Shown here: one piece after another, positions 27,029 through 39,192 of the stretch
How positions within the stretch are numbered: position 1 is the stretch's first letter
Layout: each line of letters starts with the position of its first letter
Origin: Selaginella moellendorffii
Lineage: Eukaryota; Streptophyta; Lycopodiopsida; Selaginellales; Selaginellaceae
Direction: 5' to 3'
Assembly (NCBI RefSeq): GCF_000143415.4
Contig: NW_003314396.1
Coordinates: 247,046-305,123 of the forward strand
Length of the DNA stretch: 58,078 nucleotides
Position numbers and translations under genes: made by a program
The notes under the pieces: model-generated
The model's input: only the letters and a program-made list of their open reading frames with translations
Databases searched by the model: none
Told to the model about the DNA's origin: nothing

Positions 27029-29456
27029 AAATTTTTTTTTTAAAAGAATATAGAGGAGTATAAGATGCAATTATGTAAGGTTCTTTTGTTATTATGTGGC
27101 AGCAAACTTTATGTGAATAATAACAATAATGACTTGGCCCATGGGCCACCCCTTTTGAAGTTAGCACCTTTAACTAGGGGATTTGTCCCCCTGACTTGCC
27201 AATCTCACTTAGCAAGTCATCTAACCATCGTAACATGGTTCATGCATAAGCGTGAAAGTCCTTAACCATCGACTTTCATTCAAAGCCCTCTTTTTGAACA
27301 CTCGGGAACCACTTCCCCAACCTTGATGGCCTCGCCTCATGCCAGCTTCAAGACCACGCTTCTGCTGCGCCACTCTAATTTCACACGCCCTAAGAACCAT
27401 TTACACTCGGCTTTCTAGGTACTAAGCTACCGGGAACTTTGAAGGAACTCTGTCCCTTAGCTTGCCAAGGCCTCCCTTTTCACAAGCTTTTTAGTTGCCA
27501 TATAGTCTAACTTGGACAATTCCATATTTTAGACTCTCCATGACATCACAGTTGCTAGCAACAACACCCTCGAGCCCCCTCTTGATTCTCCACTCCCAAT
27601 TGGCATAACCACCCTTGATTCCTATGGTTTGGTTCTATCCCCTTACTACTTGCTTTTGGCTTCACACCTTTCCTTCGGTCATTCTGCTTCAGACTAGGAG
27701 GATAGCTTTGCACTTTCTATCATGCTTTAGCAAGTATTCTTAGGGATGAACCGACCCGATAACTTAGGGAGTGGTTCTTCAATCCAGGTATGCTCACCTT
27801 ATAATCCCACACACTGGGATTAATGTTGTTGCTTATGGGCCCTTACATGCTCATCACTAGCCTTGCCAAAATTCCATTTTTTGCTTTGTCCAATTCAGAT
27901 AGACAGTATTCTCCCGTCTCCGCAACCTTGGACATTTGGATAGCACCTTCTATCCATCATTCGCTAGGGACTTAGTCCCTTGGGCCTTATTTATTGCCCT
28001 CGCGACATCAAACACCACCTCCTGGTGTTCTATAGTGTTTTGATGTCCTAAAATAATGGCCTCTTTGACAATGAGCATTCCCTTTTTACAACATTAACTT
28101 ACTATATCGCAACATAAGCAATTTATCCCCCATAAGTGTATATCTAACTTCCTTATGCCATTAAGAAATCTTGGGTAGCTACCTTCTACCAGCTTAACCA
28201 ATTATCTTGCACATTTTACTTAGTTGCCTCATAATTGTCAAGTCCTACAACTCATTGCTGATGTTTCCACACTTCCATCATTGTTTTGGTCACCACACTC
28301 TACCACATGCCTTCCAGCTCAGGCTATGCCATTCCCATTTCCGTTGGGATTCCCTTGGCAAGGGGTTCTTATGAACCCACCAACATAACCTCAAGGTATC
28401 ACACCTTGGCACATTTGGTGTCTCCACACTATTGGCCCCACGAGCCTATCCTTATGACACTACTTATTAGTGTCTAGGTCTTTGCCAAGACCAATATGGT
28501 TGTTCCTCATGCTAACTATCCGTTAGCACTGCACCATAGTGTATGTACCCAACTCTAGGCCAAAGTTGCTTTCTTCTAGGAACATCTTTCCCACAACTTT
28601 AGTATGGCACATTCTGCCATCAATGAGATACCTACTGTTCTCATACTTGAATTTTATGATCCTCCCCATACCTCATGGGGCACCATACACCTTAGTCCAA
28701 ATGCTTCAACCAATCTTTTAGGACCATTCCCTGACTCCACTTGAGTCATCCAGCATTTTGGACTTTGCTAATCCAAAACCCTACGAGATTTTAGTCTTCG
28801 AGGTGCCAACTTGCTGGAATACAACTTCTTGTATCCCTGCCCTACTCACAAGGACAATCTTTGCAAGTGTTACTCCGACAATTGATGATTTTCTTGGGGC
28901 TAACCTTTGCCCCTTAGGACTACTTGTCCATGTGATGAGAATAACAACTCATCTTTAAGTACACCCCCAACTCCTTGGGTTTTTCCAGCATTTATTAGAG
29001 GTAGCCCTGGCTACCATTTCAAGGACTGGTGTCCTCTTCTATATTTAACCTCCCATGGTCACAAATTCCGGTCTCAAATTTATGAGTACCAGCCTCAACT
29101 ATATAAGGGTAATCTTGTGACTCCTTTATTGTTTTGGAGTCCACATCTTTCTTGTGATCCCAACTGTAGTTGTTTACCAGAACCACATCAACTAGTTTGC
29201 TAAGTCAAATGCTCATCTGGATCACATCCTCAACTCTCTGAGGAAACCCTTATACTGTTCCCAAGATCCCAAAGTCATTCCCTTACAGGCCCTTTTCTAT
29301 CCACCACATCACGCCCAAGTTCACGCATGAACTTGAGTGGAGAGCCATGTCCTCTCGATATGCTACTCTTCAAGGATAGGCCCACTCCTAGGACCTTTTG
29401 ATGCCAACATCAATGGTGATATACTTGAGCACCAATAAAAGTCGGACTAAGGAACC
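27029..29456 (-). mobile_element. F3 interior, non-coding (minus strand)
   Basis: It lies between the RT remnant and the F3 primer site and LTR at 29,457-30,087, so it should be the interior of an F3 element read on the minus strand. There are no gag or pol motifs on either strand. Bases 27,110-27,680 reappear, reversed and diverged, at about 57,000-57,560. Confidence 0.55.
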
Positions 29457-30087
29457 GCTCTGAGACCAAGTTGTAAACGACTAAATTTTCCATTCTACTT
29501 TAGTCACTTAACCACACCTCTGACCACTTGGAGGAGTCTCATTCACGACCTCCTTAAGTCCAATTCCGGACTTGGGACTTGCTAGTCTCGAGAATGGCAT
29601 CCATGCCACTCATCTCTTGCACTTGGTCTAAGTGCTCCACGTGTCCAGTCCCAAGACCGACACCCAAAGGTACCATTGACATATTGGCTCGTTACGCTAA
29701 AGCTATGCCCATTCACCTTTGCCGCACTAGTGGTCCAATACCACTTGCATCACAATCCCGTCTCCTAAGACTGGGCCGTCCGTCCATGAGTGGTCATCCC
29801 AGATCCACTCCTTAGCATCCTTAGGATGCCCACAGACATGGGGAATAACCTTCCCCAACATCCCTTTCTTAGTTCCTGCCAAGTCCCTTTTCCGTCCATG
29901 GCCATGTTCACCAATACTACCACTAGATCAAGGCCCGCAGGCCCGGCCACTAAGTCTCATTGTCCTCTGGGACTTCCTCACCATGTGATCGTATCTGTAG
30001 TCACTACACTAGAGGACTGCTCCTCTTCCTTACACCCATTTGGGACTTCGGGACAACATTTCGGAACACCGTGGCCCTACGCGAGCA
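29457..30087 (-). mobile_element. F3 primer site and truncated 5' LTR (minus strand)
   Basis: On the minus strand the LTR end CGTTTACA is followed by TTGGTCTCAGAGC, a tRNA-Met primer site with one change (29,457-29,469). The LTR matches 37,344-37,960 and is cut off at 30,087 by the hAT remnant. Confidence 0.8.
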
Positions 30088-30109
30088 CCAAAGGAAAAGA
30101 GAAGACTAG

Positions 30110-31458
30110 TCTTTGGCTTTGGGAGCAACTTAGACCCATCATTTTGGATGTTGGTCTTGAAAATGTTGTTCAAGTCATCACTGATAATGCTTCGAATTGT
30201 GTATCAATGGGGGAACATATGAGAGAAGAATTCCCCTTTATCTTACACAATCGATGCGTGTGCCATGTTTTGGACTTGTTATTGGAGGATATTGGGAAGT
30301 TTGATTGGGTGTCTAAGATCGTAAATGACTGTGAGAAGATCGTGAAGTTCATAATTGAGAAGCCGATGTTACTTGCTTTATTTTGAAAGTTCTGCTCTAG
30401 AGAACTCATGAAGCCTACAAAGACTCGATTTGCTTACATATTTCTTATGGTCAGCCAGCTCTATCATAAAGATGTTTTCCCGTGCCTTTGACGATTCATA
30501 GTGAGTGCAGAATTTGAATCGTCGAAGTGGTATAACACAAAGGATGCCAAAGATGTTCGTACAACAATTTTCAATGATGAATTTTGGAAGAACGCTTCTA
30601 CTTTATTGGTTATGGTAGCTCCTATTTTGAAAGTGTTACGTCTTGCCGATCATGAGGGCGCAACAACAAGATTAATTTATGAGGCAATATATCGTATGAT
30701 TAAAGGATTGGAGCTTGCAGCTCAAGATGGCAAGCTTGATGCGGATAAAATTGATGCAATTAAGTGTGTCTTGGTTGAAGACCAATATAGACAGAGAGCT
30801 CGATGGTTTATGATGCATAGTTCTATACACAGCATTGCACATGCTTTGAATCCTTCATACCTTGAGCAAGACTTGGATGCTGAGGTAAGAAGTAATTGGA
30901 TGGATTATTTATCACTCTATTGCTGTGGGGACACTCAGCTGGAAGAGAAGTTGGATGAGCAATTCAATATGTTTTGACAAGGAATTGGAAGAGCTATCAA
31001 TTGGGATTTGCAGAAGAGCAAAGCAAAAGGAAATTCCCAGTGTCTTGGTGAGAATCCTATGGATATGAGATGCTTGAGCTCAGGAAGTTAGCACTTCGTG
31101 TGTTGAGACAAGGAGTGTGCTCTTCTCCATGTGAGGGAAATTGGAGTAGTTGGAACTTGATCCAAACCAGACGACGCAATCGCTTACTTCTAGAGAACTT
31201 GAAGAAGTTGGTTTATGTGCACAGTAACACCAGAGTGGTGGATCGTATTGAAAGTGAAGGAATGAAGTTCAAAAGATCAATCTCGACACAATTGCAATCG
31301 AACCACAATGGATGAGGATTGTAGAGATGCAAGCTAGGCTTGAATCTCTTGGTATAGAAGATTTAGCCAAAGAAGATCTTCCAAATGAAGATGTGATTGT
31401 TGAGGAAGATGCCGGAGATGTCGAGGAACTTGCCAAAGATGTTAAAGAAGATGAGTAG
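30110..31458 (+). pseudogene. hAT-family transposase remnant
   Basis: The translated blocks VITDNASNCVSMG, HNRCVCHVLDLLLEDIG, KPTKTRFAYIFLMVSQL and the C-terminal dimerisation block (LRKLALRVLRQGVCSSPCEGN, then RRRNRLLLENLKKLVYV) follow hAT transposase order (DUF659-type core to hAT_C). Stops at about 30,384, 30,489 and 30,975 and a frame change near 31,020 show decay. The N-terminal zinc finger part is absent; the left end abuts an F3 LTR. I could not identify terminal inverted repeats. Confidence 0.85.
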
Positions 31459-31642
31459 TAGTTGGTTTGGTTTGGTCTAATGCTTTGGTTTGGTTTGGTT
31501 TGGTCGGTTTAATGCTTTGGTTTTACTTTTATTAATGTGGTTTTTCTAAAAATTGTTTTTTTTTTCACAAAAATTTTGTGAACCATTTGGCCATTCGGCA
31601 TTTTCACAGCTGGTCGATAACCATAGTCGGCCGATCAGCCGG
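31459..31642. repeat. TTTGG-rich repeat and hAT 3' flank
   Basis: Short TTTGGTTTGG repeats at about 31,460-31,520, then a T-rich stretch and GGCCATTCGGCATT. It could hold the right end of the hAT element, but no matching left end is visible. Confidence 0.4.
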
Positions 31643-32723
31643 TCAGTGTTCAGAATAGTCGGGACCAACCATGCTCTTCACCAAGAGTAAGCACAAAATT
31701 GTTGCTTTGGTCCCTTTAGTGAGTTGTTCTCTTGTGGACACTAGGTTTAGGTAGGAGTCTTTGGCCTTACATTGCCCTACCTTTAGATCTTGGGCCTCCA
31801 CCTTGGATCGTTCTCCTCGGGCATTCGCCAGTACCACAAGGTTCTTACCTTGTCCATATAGGGTTATCACAAACCGATTGAACCAATCCATCCCGAAGAT
31901 TACGTCAAATCCCACCATGTCTAACACGATGAAATCCATGTCTACTTTCCATGTCCCTACTCGACTCTCGCTTGTCAAAGTACCTCATCGGTGCTTAGCT
32001 ACCTTGAACAAACTCTATAGTCCTTGGTTCACCCAGCTGTTGCACCGTTAGTCTGGCTTGCCAGACTATGTTTGCAGCCACATAATTATCCAAAGCACCC
32101 ATGTCAATAAGGATCTTAACAAAGCTACCTCCGAGCTTCCCTCGGAGGGTTAGTAGATGTTGCGAATGATTTTTTACCAAAGTTGCTCGTGTAATGCGTA
32201 ACTTTGAGTTAGGGACTAGATCACGTACGTCAATTTGAATTTCATCTGACTTAATGGCCATATTAGCTCTGGCCTTCTTCGGGTAGGGACATTCCCTTGA
32301 GAAGTGTCCTGCTTCACCGCAGTTGTAGCATACGTTGTTTCCCACGTTGCTAGCTGACTTGCCCTTTTTATCTATGGGTTTGTCTCTTTTTGCTTGACTC
32401 CCCCACATACTCGCTCCTTGGCTACAGGATCTGCCTTTCCGGAACCCCAAGGACTCATTCTTAGAGAAACTCTTCTTGAATTTCCCTTTGCTATATGTTC
32501 CCCTTGGTTTGGCCCCTTTGCTAAATGTGGACTCCAACCCCGTCATGTTCCCCTTTCATAGGTGATCATTGAAATGCACCTTGATAGCCGCATCCAATGC
32601 TTCCTTGTAGTTGGTCAGGTTCCAACACATCACCTCACCGCGAGCCCAGGTTTGCAAGCCTGATATGAAGGCATGGAATGCGTCTATATCACCCATATCC
32701 GTGACAAGTATCCTCTTTGCTAT
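31643..32723 (-). pseudogene. gag C-terminus and protease, F2 copy 2 (minus strand)
   Basis: Minus-strand frames give the end of the gag capsid domain (AFHAFISGLQ), a zinc knuckle CYNCGEAGHFSRECP at about 32,290-32,335, then a pepsin-like protease region with KILIDMGALDNYV (the usual D-S/T-G is D-M-G) and DVIFGMDWF. Stops and frame changes separate the pieces. The frame ends at 31,643, where the rest of pol is missing. It is the continuation of the gag at 35,327-36,620, separated by the F3 insertion. Confidence 0.85.
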
Positions 32724-32728
32724 AAACC

Positions 32729-35321
32729 TGTGAAACACAAAATCCCTAGGCCCCAAAGTGGAGCCGGAAGGGTGCCACGTGGTAGTGGCCGAAGCGAAAG
32801 CCAAACGAGCGTAACACGTTTGGACTAAAAGCTCTGCCTTGAAAGGTCAAAAGCAGGAGTGGAACTCCCAACAAAGTGCTCGAGGAATGAGCATGAAACG
32901 AGCAATAAGCGAGGCTCTAAAAAAGGACCCAAAAGGACCAAAACATGACACATGGAAGTGTCCGAGATGGAGTCCGAGATGGACTAAGATGGAGTCCGAG
33001 ATGGACCGAGACAGAGTCCGAGATGGAGTCCGAGATGGACCGAGACGGAGTCTAAAATGGAGTCTGAGGTCAAGACCGAGACCGGGACCAAGACCAAGAC
33101 CGAGACTGAGACCGAGACCGAGATTAAGACCGAGACCGAGACCGAGATCGCGACCAAGACCGAGACCGAGGCCGAGGCCAAGGTCGAAAGGCAATGTTTC
33201 CCCAAGGATGGATTCCCAACCGCTCCGATTTGGCAAAAGTGGATGCTCTAAAGGGGGCAGTGGTAAGCTAGCCAACTAATAGGGCCGTAAGCAGCCCTAG
33301 CACAAATTATAATAACTAGAACTTAGTGCCAAAGGTGGCATAATATTAAAGAGAGGATGATGGTGCCCTCAAGTAAAGAACTTCCTAGGATAGGGGAGTG
33401 GAGTTGCACCATGTGCAACGTAGGGTGTCGGAGACACCTAGGAAATTGACTCTGAGAAGTTAAAATTAAAAGTTCCAAAGTGCAAAGGTTAGGTTGATGG
33501 AATCTGAGACAACTCGAGAATGAGAAGTGGAATTGAGTTAGAGAGGGTGTCTCTAACAAGTTTAGCAAAAACTGAACCAATAAAAGGGAGCAAACCACCC
33601 CAGATGGTCGAGTGAGTCTCTATATTGAAGAAATTATGCTCCTTAGAGGATAAACAAGGCATAGTGAGCCTTCGGTGTCAAACCATAGACAAATATTAGC
33701 TGGGTGCCAAGGATGGAAATGGTAATACATGCGGGTGTTACTTTATAAAAGGGTTTACCGTTCGATGAGGACATCAAACTTTGTCTATGGGTGGTGGAGT
33801 TATGAGACCCAAAATCCCTAGGCCCCAAAGTGGAGCCGGAAGGGCGCCACGTGGTAGCGGCCGAAGCGAAAGCCAAATGAGCGTAACACGTTTGGACTAA
33901 AAGCTCCACCTTGAAAGGTCGAGAGCGGGAGTGGAACTCCCAACAAAGTGCTCGAGGAATGAGCATGAAACAAGCAATAAGTGAGGCTCTAAAAAGGGAC
34001 CTAAAAGGACCAAAACATGACACGTGGAAGTGTCCGAGATGGAGTCTGAGATGGACCAAGACGGAGTCCGAGATGGACCAAGACGAAGTTCGAGATGGAG
34101 TCCGAGATGGACCGAGACGGAGTCTAAGATGGAGTCCGAGGTCAAGACCAAGACCGAGACCAAGACCCAGACCGGGACCGAGACTGAGACCGAGACCGGG
34201 ACCGAGACCGAGACCGAGACCGAGATTGAGACCAAGACCAAGACCGAGGCCGAGGCCGAGGTCGAGACCAAGCCCGAGCCCGAGCCCAAGCCTGAGTCCG
34301 AGTCCGAGTCCGAGTCCGAGTCTGAGAGGGTGAAATCCCAAAGCGTTCGTCTCCCAAACCCTAGGGGGTTTGGTGAGCTCCAAAAGTATAGTAAGAGGGA
34401 GGACTATAGTGGAGCCAATTTGGCCAAGAAAGGCTAGTTTGGCCCAGGAAGGCTGTACCCAGTGTTGGGTGATGAGCTGCCCACTGGGAAGTCCAAGACT
34501 AGAGTGAACATAAACTGACAAGCGGGGTAGCTTGGTGAAGTGTTCAAGAGCTGGCTCTAGTTCCCCCGGGAGATCAACTGGCCAATGCTCCCAGTCCAAG
34601 TGTGGGTGGCACTACCTACTTGGATACCAGGCGTCGCTCAACAGAACCTCACTCTAAGCCCATGGCTAGAGCACCCAAAGGTAGAAGGTGGGGAGAGTAC
34701 CCACGAGGCTCGCGTAAGGCCACGGTGTTCCGAAACATTGCCCCAAAGTCCCAGACTATGAAAAGGAAGAGGAGCCATCCTATAGTGTAGAAACCAAGGA
34801 TACGGTCATGTGAGGAGGAAGTCCCAAAGGACCGTGGGACTTAGTGGTCGGGCCTGTGGGCCTTGATCCAGTGGCAGTGTTGGCGAACACGGCCATGGGC
34901 AAAAAGGGACTTGGTGGTGACCGGAAAGGGGATATTGGGGAAGGCTATTCCCCATGTCCATAGGCATCTTAAAGATGCTAAGGAGTGGATCTAGGATGAT
35001 CACTCATGGACGGATGGCCCAGTCTTTGAGAGACGGGACTGTGATGTAGGTGGTGTCAGACCACTAATGTGAGCAAGGTGAATGGGCATGGCCTTAGCGT
35101 AATGGGCTGATGTGTTGGTGGTACCTTGGGGTGTCGGTCATGGGATCGGACACGTGGAGCACTCGGACCAACTGCAAAGGTTGAGTGGCGGGGATGCCAT
35201 TCTCGGGGCTAGCAAGCCCAAGTCCAAAATAGGACTTATGGAGGTTGTGAGTGAGACTCCTCCAAGTGGTCGGAGGTGTGGTTAAGTGACTAAAGTAGAT
35301 AGGAAAAATTAGTCGCTTACA
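32729..35321 (+). mobile_element. F3 non-coding LTR element with AAACC target-site duplication
   Basis: The element starts TGTGAAACACAAAATCCC and ends CGCTTACA, flanked by AAACC on both sides (32,724-32,728 and 35,322-35,326). The left LTR is truncated at about 33,188. A 0.6-kb non-coding interior ends in GGGTGGTGGAGT, then the complete right LTR (33,801-35,321, 1,521 bp). It interrupts the F2 gag on the opposite strand. The long glycine/leucine, arginine/proline and serine/aspartate frames here come from the hexamer array. Confidence 0.9.
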
Positions 35322-35326
35322 AAACC

Positions 35327-36620
35327 CATTTACATACTCTTGAATGGTTTTTGTTTGCTTCAGCCTACTCTCATCCCTTAGGTGTAGAGTAGCATTTGGA
35401 GGAACATAAGTCACGTGGATCCTCACCTTTATCATTTCCAAAGTGGCCACTGGTCCTTCGTTGGCCTCTGTCGTTCTCCACCAAGACTTGGCATTATCTG
35501 CCAAGTATGGTTTTGCACATGGGACCTTCTTTGAGCTTGGTAACTGCAACACTTGGAAGTAGTCCTCCATATCGTAAAACCAGTCCTCCACCACCTTATA
35601 GTCATTCACTCCCTTGAAGACTGGTGGGGGCTTTGGTTTATACTTAGGAACTACTTGAGGGATTAATTCCATTTCAATCTGTTCGACCTTGTTTGGTTCT
35701 GCCTCAATCTCTGCCGAAGGGTCTGCACCTTTTGTGCTACTAGCATCCGCAATCTTTGGCTTTTTCTTCCGCTTCTCGTTATGCTTTAGCTTGCGTAAAA
35801 GAGTCTCCAACAAGGCATTAGTCTGTGCCAATTGTCCTTCTAGAACATTCAATTGAGCCTTGAATGACCGAACCTCACTATAAGCAACCAAAGGGAACGA
35901 CTCGGGAGACAATCCATAGGGGTTCAAATATAGAGGGAAAGGGCCCATGAACAAGAGTGCACCCCCTTTTCCAATCGGTTAAGGGTCTTGGGATATTTGG
36001 GGTTAAGCGTCCTTGGGTTTGAATAGTACTGGGCTGGGTGACCTCTCGGGAAGTCCAAACTCAGGAGCTTACATTTGGTATCAGAGCGGTCTCGGGTCCG
36101 ACTCTGTTGGTTGGCTAGAGGAATCACACCAGATGTTGATTGACATCTGGCTGGTCCAGTTTGCTCCCGCAGGGCTCGACCCAAGGGGTAGGGTGTCAAG
36201 AGAGCGGGGCTCTCGGGAAAGCTGTGGCTCTCAGCTTTCGTTCACGAGGGCGTGAACTTGCAGGGAAGCGTGGTGGATTGTTAGTAACTAAAGGGAACGA
36301 CTCGAGAGACGATCCATAGGGGTTCAAATATAGAGGGAAAGGGCCCATGAACAAGAGTGCACCCCCTTTTCCAATCGGTTAAAGGTCTTGGGATATTTGG
36401 GGTTAAGCATCCTTGGGTTTGAATAGTATTGGGCTGGGTGACCTCTTGGGAAGTCCAAACTCAGGAGCTTACACTCACCACCGAACTCCTATTTGGAAGT
36501 TTCCTCACTGGAGTCCTCCTTATGCAAGGATTCCTCATCCATAGCCTCTTGTTCGACCAGAGGCTCCAGCTCTGGAGGTTTCATCTCCGCCTTGGTTTGT
36601 TTACGCCCCGCCTTTGCCAT
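35327..36620 (-). pseudogene. gag N-terminus and capsid, F2 copy 2 (minus strand), interrupted by TRIM
   Basis: Minus strand, ATG at 36,620, then E/P-rich N-terminus to 36,479; interrupted by the TRIM; resumed from 35,873 with a coiled-coil-like stretch, a basic linker and the retrotransposon gag domain (VEDWFYDMEDYFQVL, CAKPYLADNAKSWWRT, IQEYVNGF). The protein then breaks at the F3 insertion. Gag forms the particle that packages element RNA. Both interruptions and internal stops make it non-functional. Confidence 0.85.
35879..36473 (+). mobile_element. TRIM (miniature LTR retrotransposon, 595 bp)
   Basis: Two 195-bp LTRs (35,879-36,073 and 36,279-36,473), each ending GGAGCTTACA, surround a 205-bp interior. 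TGGTATCAGAGC at 36,076-36,087 is a perfect tRNA-Met primer site. CTCAC flanks both sides (35,874-35,878 and 36,474-36,478). The left LTR starts TATAAGC, where the right one starts TGTTAGT. There is no coding capacity, which is typical of TRIMs. It inserted in the gag of F2 copy 2. Confidence 0.95.
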
Positions 36621-36668
36621 ATTCTAGCAATCCACCTCTATCCTTGGAAAAGGCTTTGATACTAAATT

Positions 36669-37343
36669 ATAAGCCACAAATTTTTTCTTTTCAAATTTGT
36701 TAGCTTACTTTGTTCATCCAACCAACACCACCTTGGCCTTTGCTAAGTTCTTTAGCCAAAGTTAACACCTATTGCACCAGCTCTTACTTGGTCCTACTTG
36801 GTTTCAACTACTCACTACACGAGTAATGGAGCATTAGCCATCCATCTATGGATTCCAAAATCTCTCCTAATCCCCCTCCCCGGGTTAGTCTGGACTTAAG
36901 GTTTGGCTACACTCCCCACAGACACAAGCAGCCAAGCACACCAAGCCTTCGGGTTCCTAACATCCCTTGGTATAATAAGGCTTGATCATGGGACCCTCTA
37001 AATCCCAAGCCTTGGGTGCAACACTTGCTTCGGGGAAACCGATTGCGGTGCTCCCGGCTCATGTGGAGTGGTGCCTTACTTGAGTACCTTGTGGCTCATT
37101 GGTCCTTGCGCTTCCTAGGGGCTTGGGTCTTCCCTTTGGGATGGAAGTGGGGGGGTAGAGGTACCTATATCGGGCCGTTAGGCCATAGTGTTTCCCCCCG
37201 GCGTCCCTTCTAGGAGTGGAAGCTACTCTTAAGCACTTCCTTGAGTGGCCCCTCTGGCACCACCCGAGTCCATGCTCACTCCCACGCAAGGCCCCTTGGC
37301 CTCAGTCTCAACCTAAAGTTAGTTTGGAAGCACCACTAGAGAG
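36669..37343 (-). mobile_element. F2 copy 2, 5' LTR, inner part (minus strand)
   Basis: On the minus strand the LTR ends just before a decayed primer site (GTATCAAAGCC). It matches the second half of the F2 LTRs at 1,264-2,394 and 5,303-6,469 and is interrupted by a solo F3 LTR; the rest is 39,193-39,681. Confidence 0.85.
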
Positions 37344-39192
37344 TGTAAGCGACTAATTTTTCCATTCTACTTTAGTCACTTAACCACACCTCCGACCACT
37401 TGGAGGAGTCTCATTCACAACCTCCATAAGCCCAACTCAGGACTTGGGGCTTGCTAGCCCCGAGAATGGCATCCATGCCACTCAACCTTAGCACTTGGTC
37501 CAAGTGCTCCACGTGTCCGATCCCATGATCGACACCCCAAGGTACCACCGACATATCGGCCCGTTACGCTAAGGCCATGCCCATTTACCTCGGTCACACT
37601 GGTGGTCCAACACCACCTACATTCCAATCCCGTCTCTCAAAGACTGGGTCATCCATCCATGAGTGATCATCCCAGATCCACTCCTTAACATCCTTAGGAT
37701 GCCTACAGACATGGGGAATAACCTTCCCCAATACCTCTGTTCCGGTCCCCACCAAGTCCCTTTCTGTCCTTGGCTGTGTTCGCCAACACTGCCACTGGAT
37801 CGAGGCCCACCGGCCCGACCACTAAGTCCCACTATCCTCTAGGACTTCCTCACTGTGTGACTGTGTCCTTGGTCACTACCCCAGAGGACTGCTCCTCTTC
37901 CTTTCCACAGTCTGGGCCTTTGGGACAACATTTCGGAACACCGTGGCCTTACGCGAGCCACCTGGGTACTCTCCTCGCTTTCTGCCCTTGGGTGCTCTAG
38001 CCATGGGCTTAGAGCGGGTTCCGTTGAGCCACACCAGGTATCCAAGTAGGTAGTGCCACCCACACTTGGACTGGGAGCATTGGCCAGTCGATCTCCCGGG
38101 GGAACTAGAGCCGGCTCTTGAACACTTCACCAAGCTACCCCGCTTGTCGGTCCGTGTTCACTCTAGCCTTGGACTTCCCAGTGGGCAGCTCATCACCCAA
38201 CACTGGGTCCGGCCTTCCTGGGCCAAACTGGCCTTTCCTGGCCAAACTGGCTCCACTGCAGTCCTCCCCCTACTATACTTTTGGAGCTCACCAAACCCCC
38301 CAGGGTCTGGGAGACGAACGCTTTGGGCTTTCACCCTCTCAGGCTCCGGACTCAGACTCGGACTCGGACTCGGACTCGGACTCGGACTCGGACTCGGGCT
38401 CGGCCTCGGTCTCGGCCTCGGCCTCGGTCTCGGTCTCGGTCCTGATCTCGGTCTCGGTCTCGGTCTCGGTCCCGGTCTCGGTCCCGGTCTCGGTCTCGAC
38501 TTCGGACTCCATCTCGGACATCATCTCGGACTCCATCTCGGACTCCATCTCGGACTCCATCTCGGGTCCATCTCGGGTCCATCTCGGACTCCATCTCGGA
38601 CTCCATCTCGGGTCCATCTCGGACTCCATCTCGGACTCCATTTCGGGTCCATCTCGGGTCCACCTCAGACTCCATCTCGGACTCCATCTCGGACTCCATC
38701 TCAGACTCCATCTCGGACTCCATCTCGGGTCCATCTCGGGTCCATCTCGGACTCCATCTCGGACTCCATCTCGGGTCCATCTCGAACTCCATCTCGGACT
38801 CCATTTCGGGTCCATCTCGGGTCCACCTCGGACTCCATCTCGGACTCCATCTCGGACTCCATCTCAGGTCCATCTCAGACTCCACTACGGACTCCAACTC
38901 GGGTCCATCTCGGGTCCACCTCGGACTCCACTTCGGACTCCAACTCGGGTCCATCTCGGACACTCCCACGTGTCATGTGTTAGTCCTTTTGGGTCCCTTT
39001 TTGGAGCCTCGCCTTTTGCTCGCTTCGTGCTCGTTCCTCGAGCACTTCGTTGGGAGTTCCACTCCCGCTCTTGACTTTTCAAGTCGGAGCTTTTGGTCCA
39101 AACGTGTTACGCTCGTTTGGCTCTCGCTTCGGCCACTACCATGTGGCGCCCTTCCGGCTCCACTTTGGGGCCTAGGGATTTTGTGTCTCACA
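37344..39192 (-). mobile_element. Solo LTR of F3 (minus strand), GAGAG duplication
   Basis: Read on the minus strand it starts TGTGAGACACAAAATCCC and ends GTCGCTTACA, 1,849 bp. GAGAG lies on both sides (37,339-37,343 and 39,193-39,197), and the F2 LTR continues seamlessly beyond. A single LTR with a duplication is the product of LTR-LTR recombination. It is longer than the LTR at 33,801 because of its expanded hexamer array. Confidence 0.95.
38340..38965 (-). repeat. Expanded hexamer/18-mer array in the F3 LTR
   Basis: CTCGGACTC units first, then about 25 units built from CATCTCGGACTC and CATCTCGGGTC. Because the unit length is a multiple of 3, all six frames stay open for long distances and give repetitive peptides. 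None is called as a gene. Confidence 0.9.

Noticed and set aside
38340-38965. CRISPR-like array
   Set aside because: No unique spacers; units are short degenerate hexamers to 18-mers, and the context is an LTR in a plant genome.
38066-39074. Long plus- and minus-strand frames with LGLGLG, DSDSDS and RDGVRDG peptides
   Set aside because: They overlap each other in several frames and follow a hexamer array inside an LTR; composition, not selection, keeps them open. The same holds for 1,336-1,551, 5,354-5,687, 32,839-33,279, 33,897-34,437 and 39,321-39,608.
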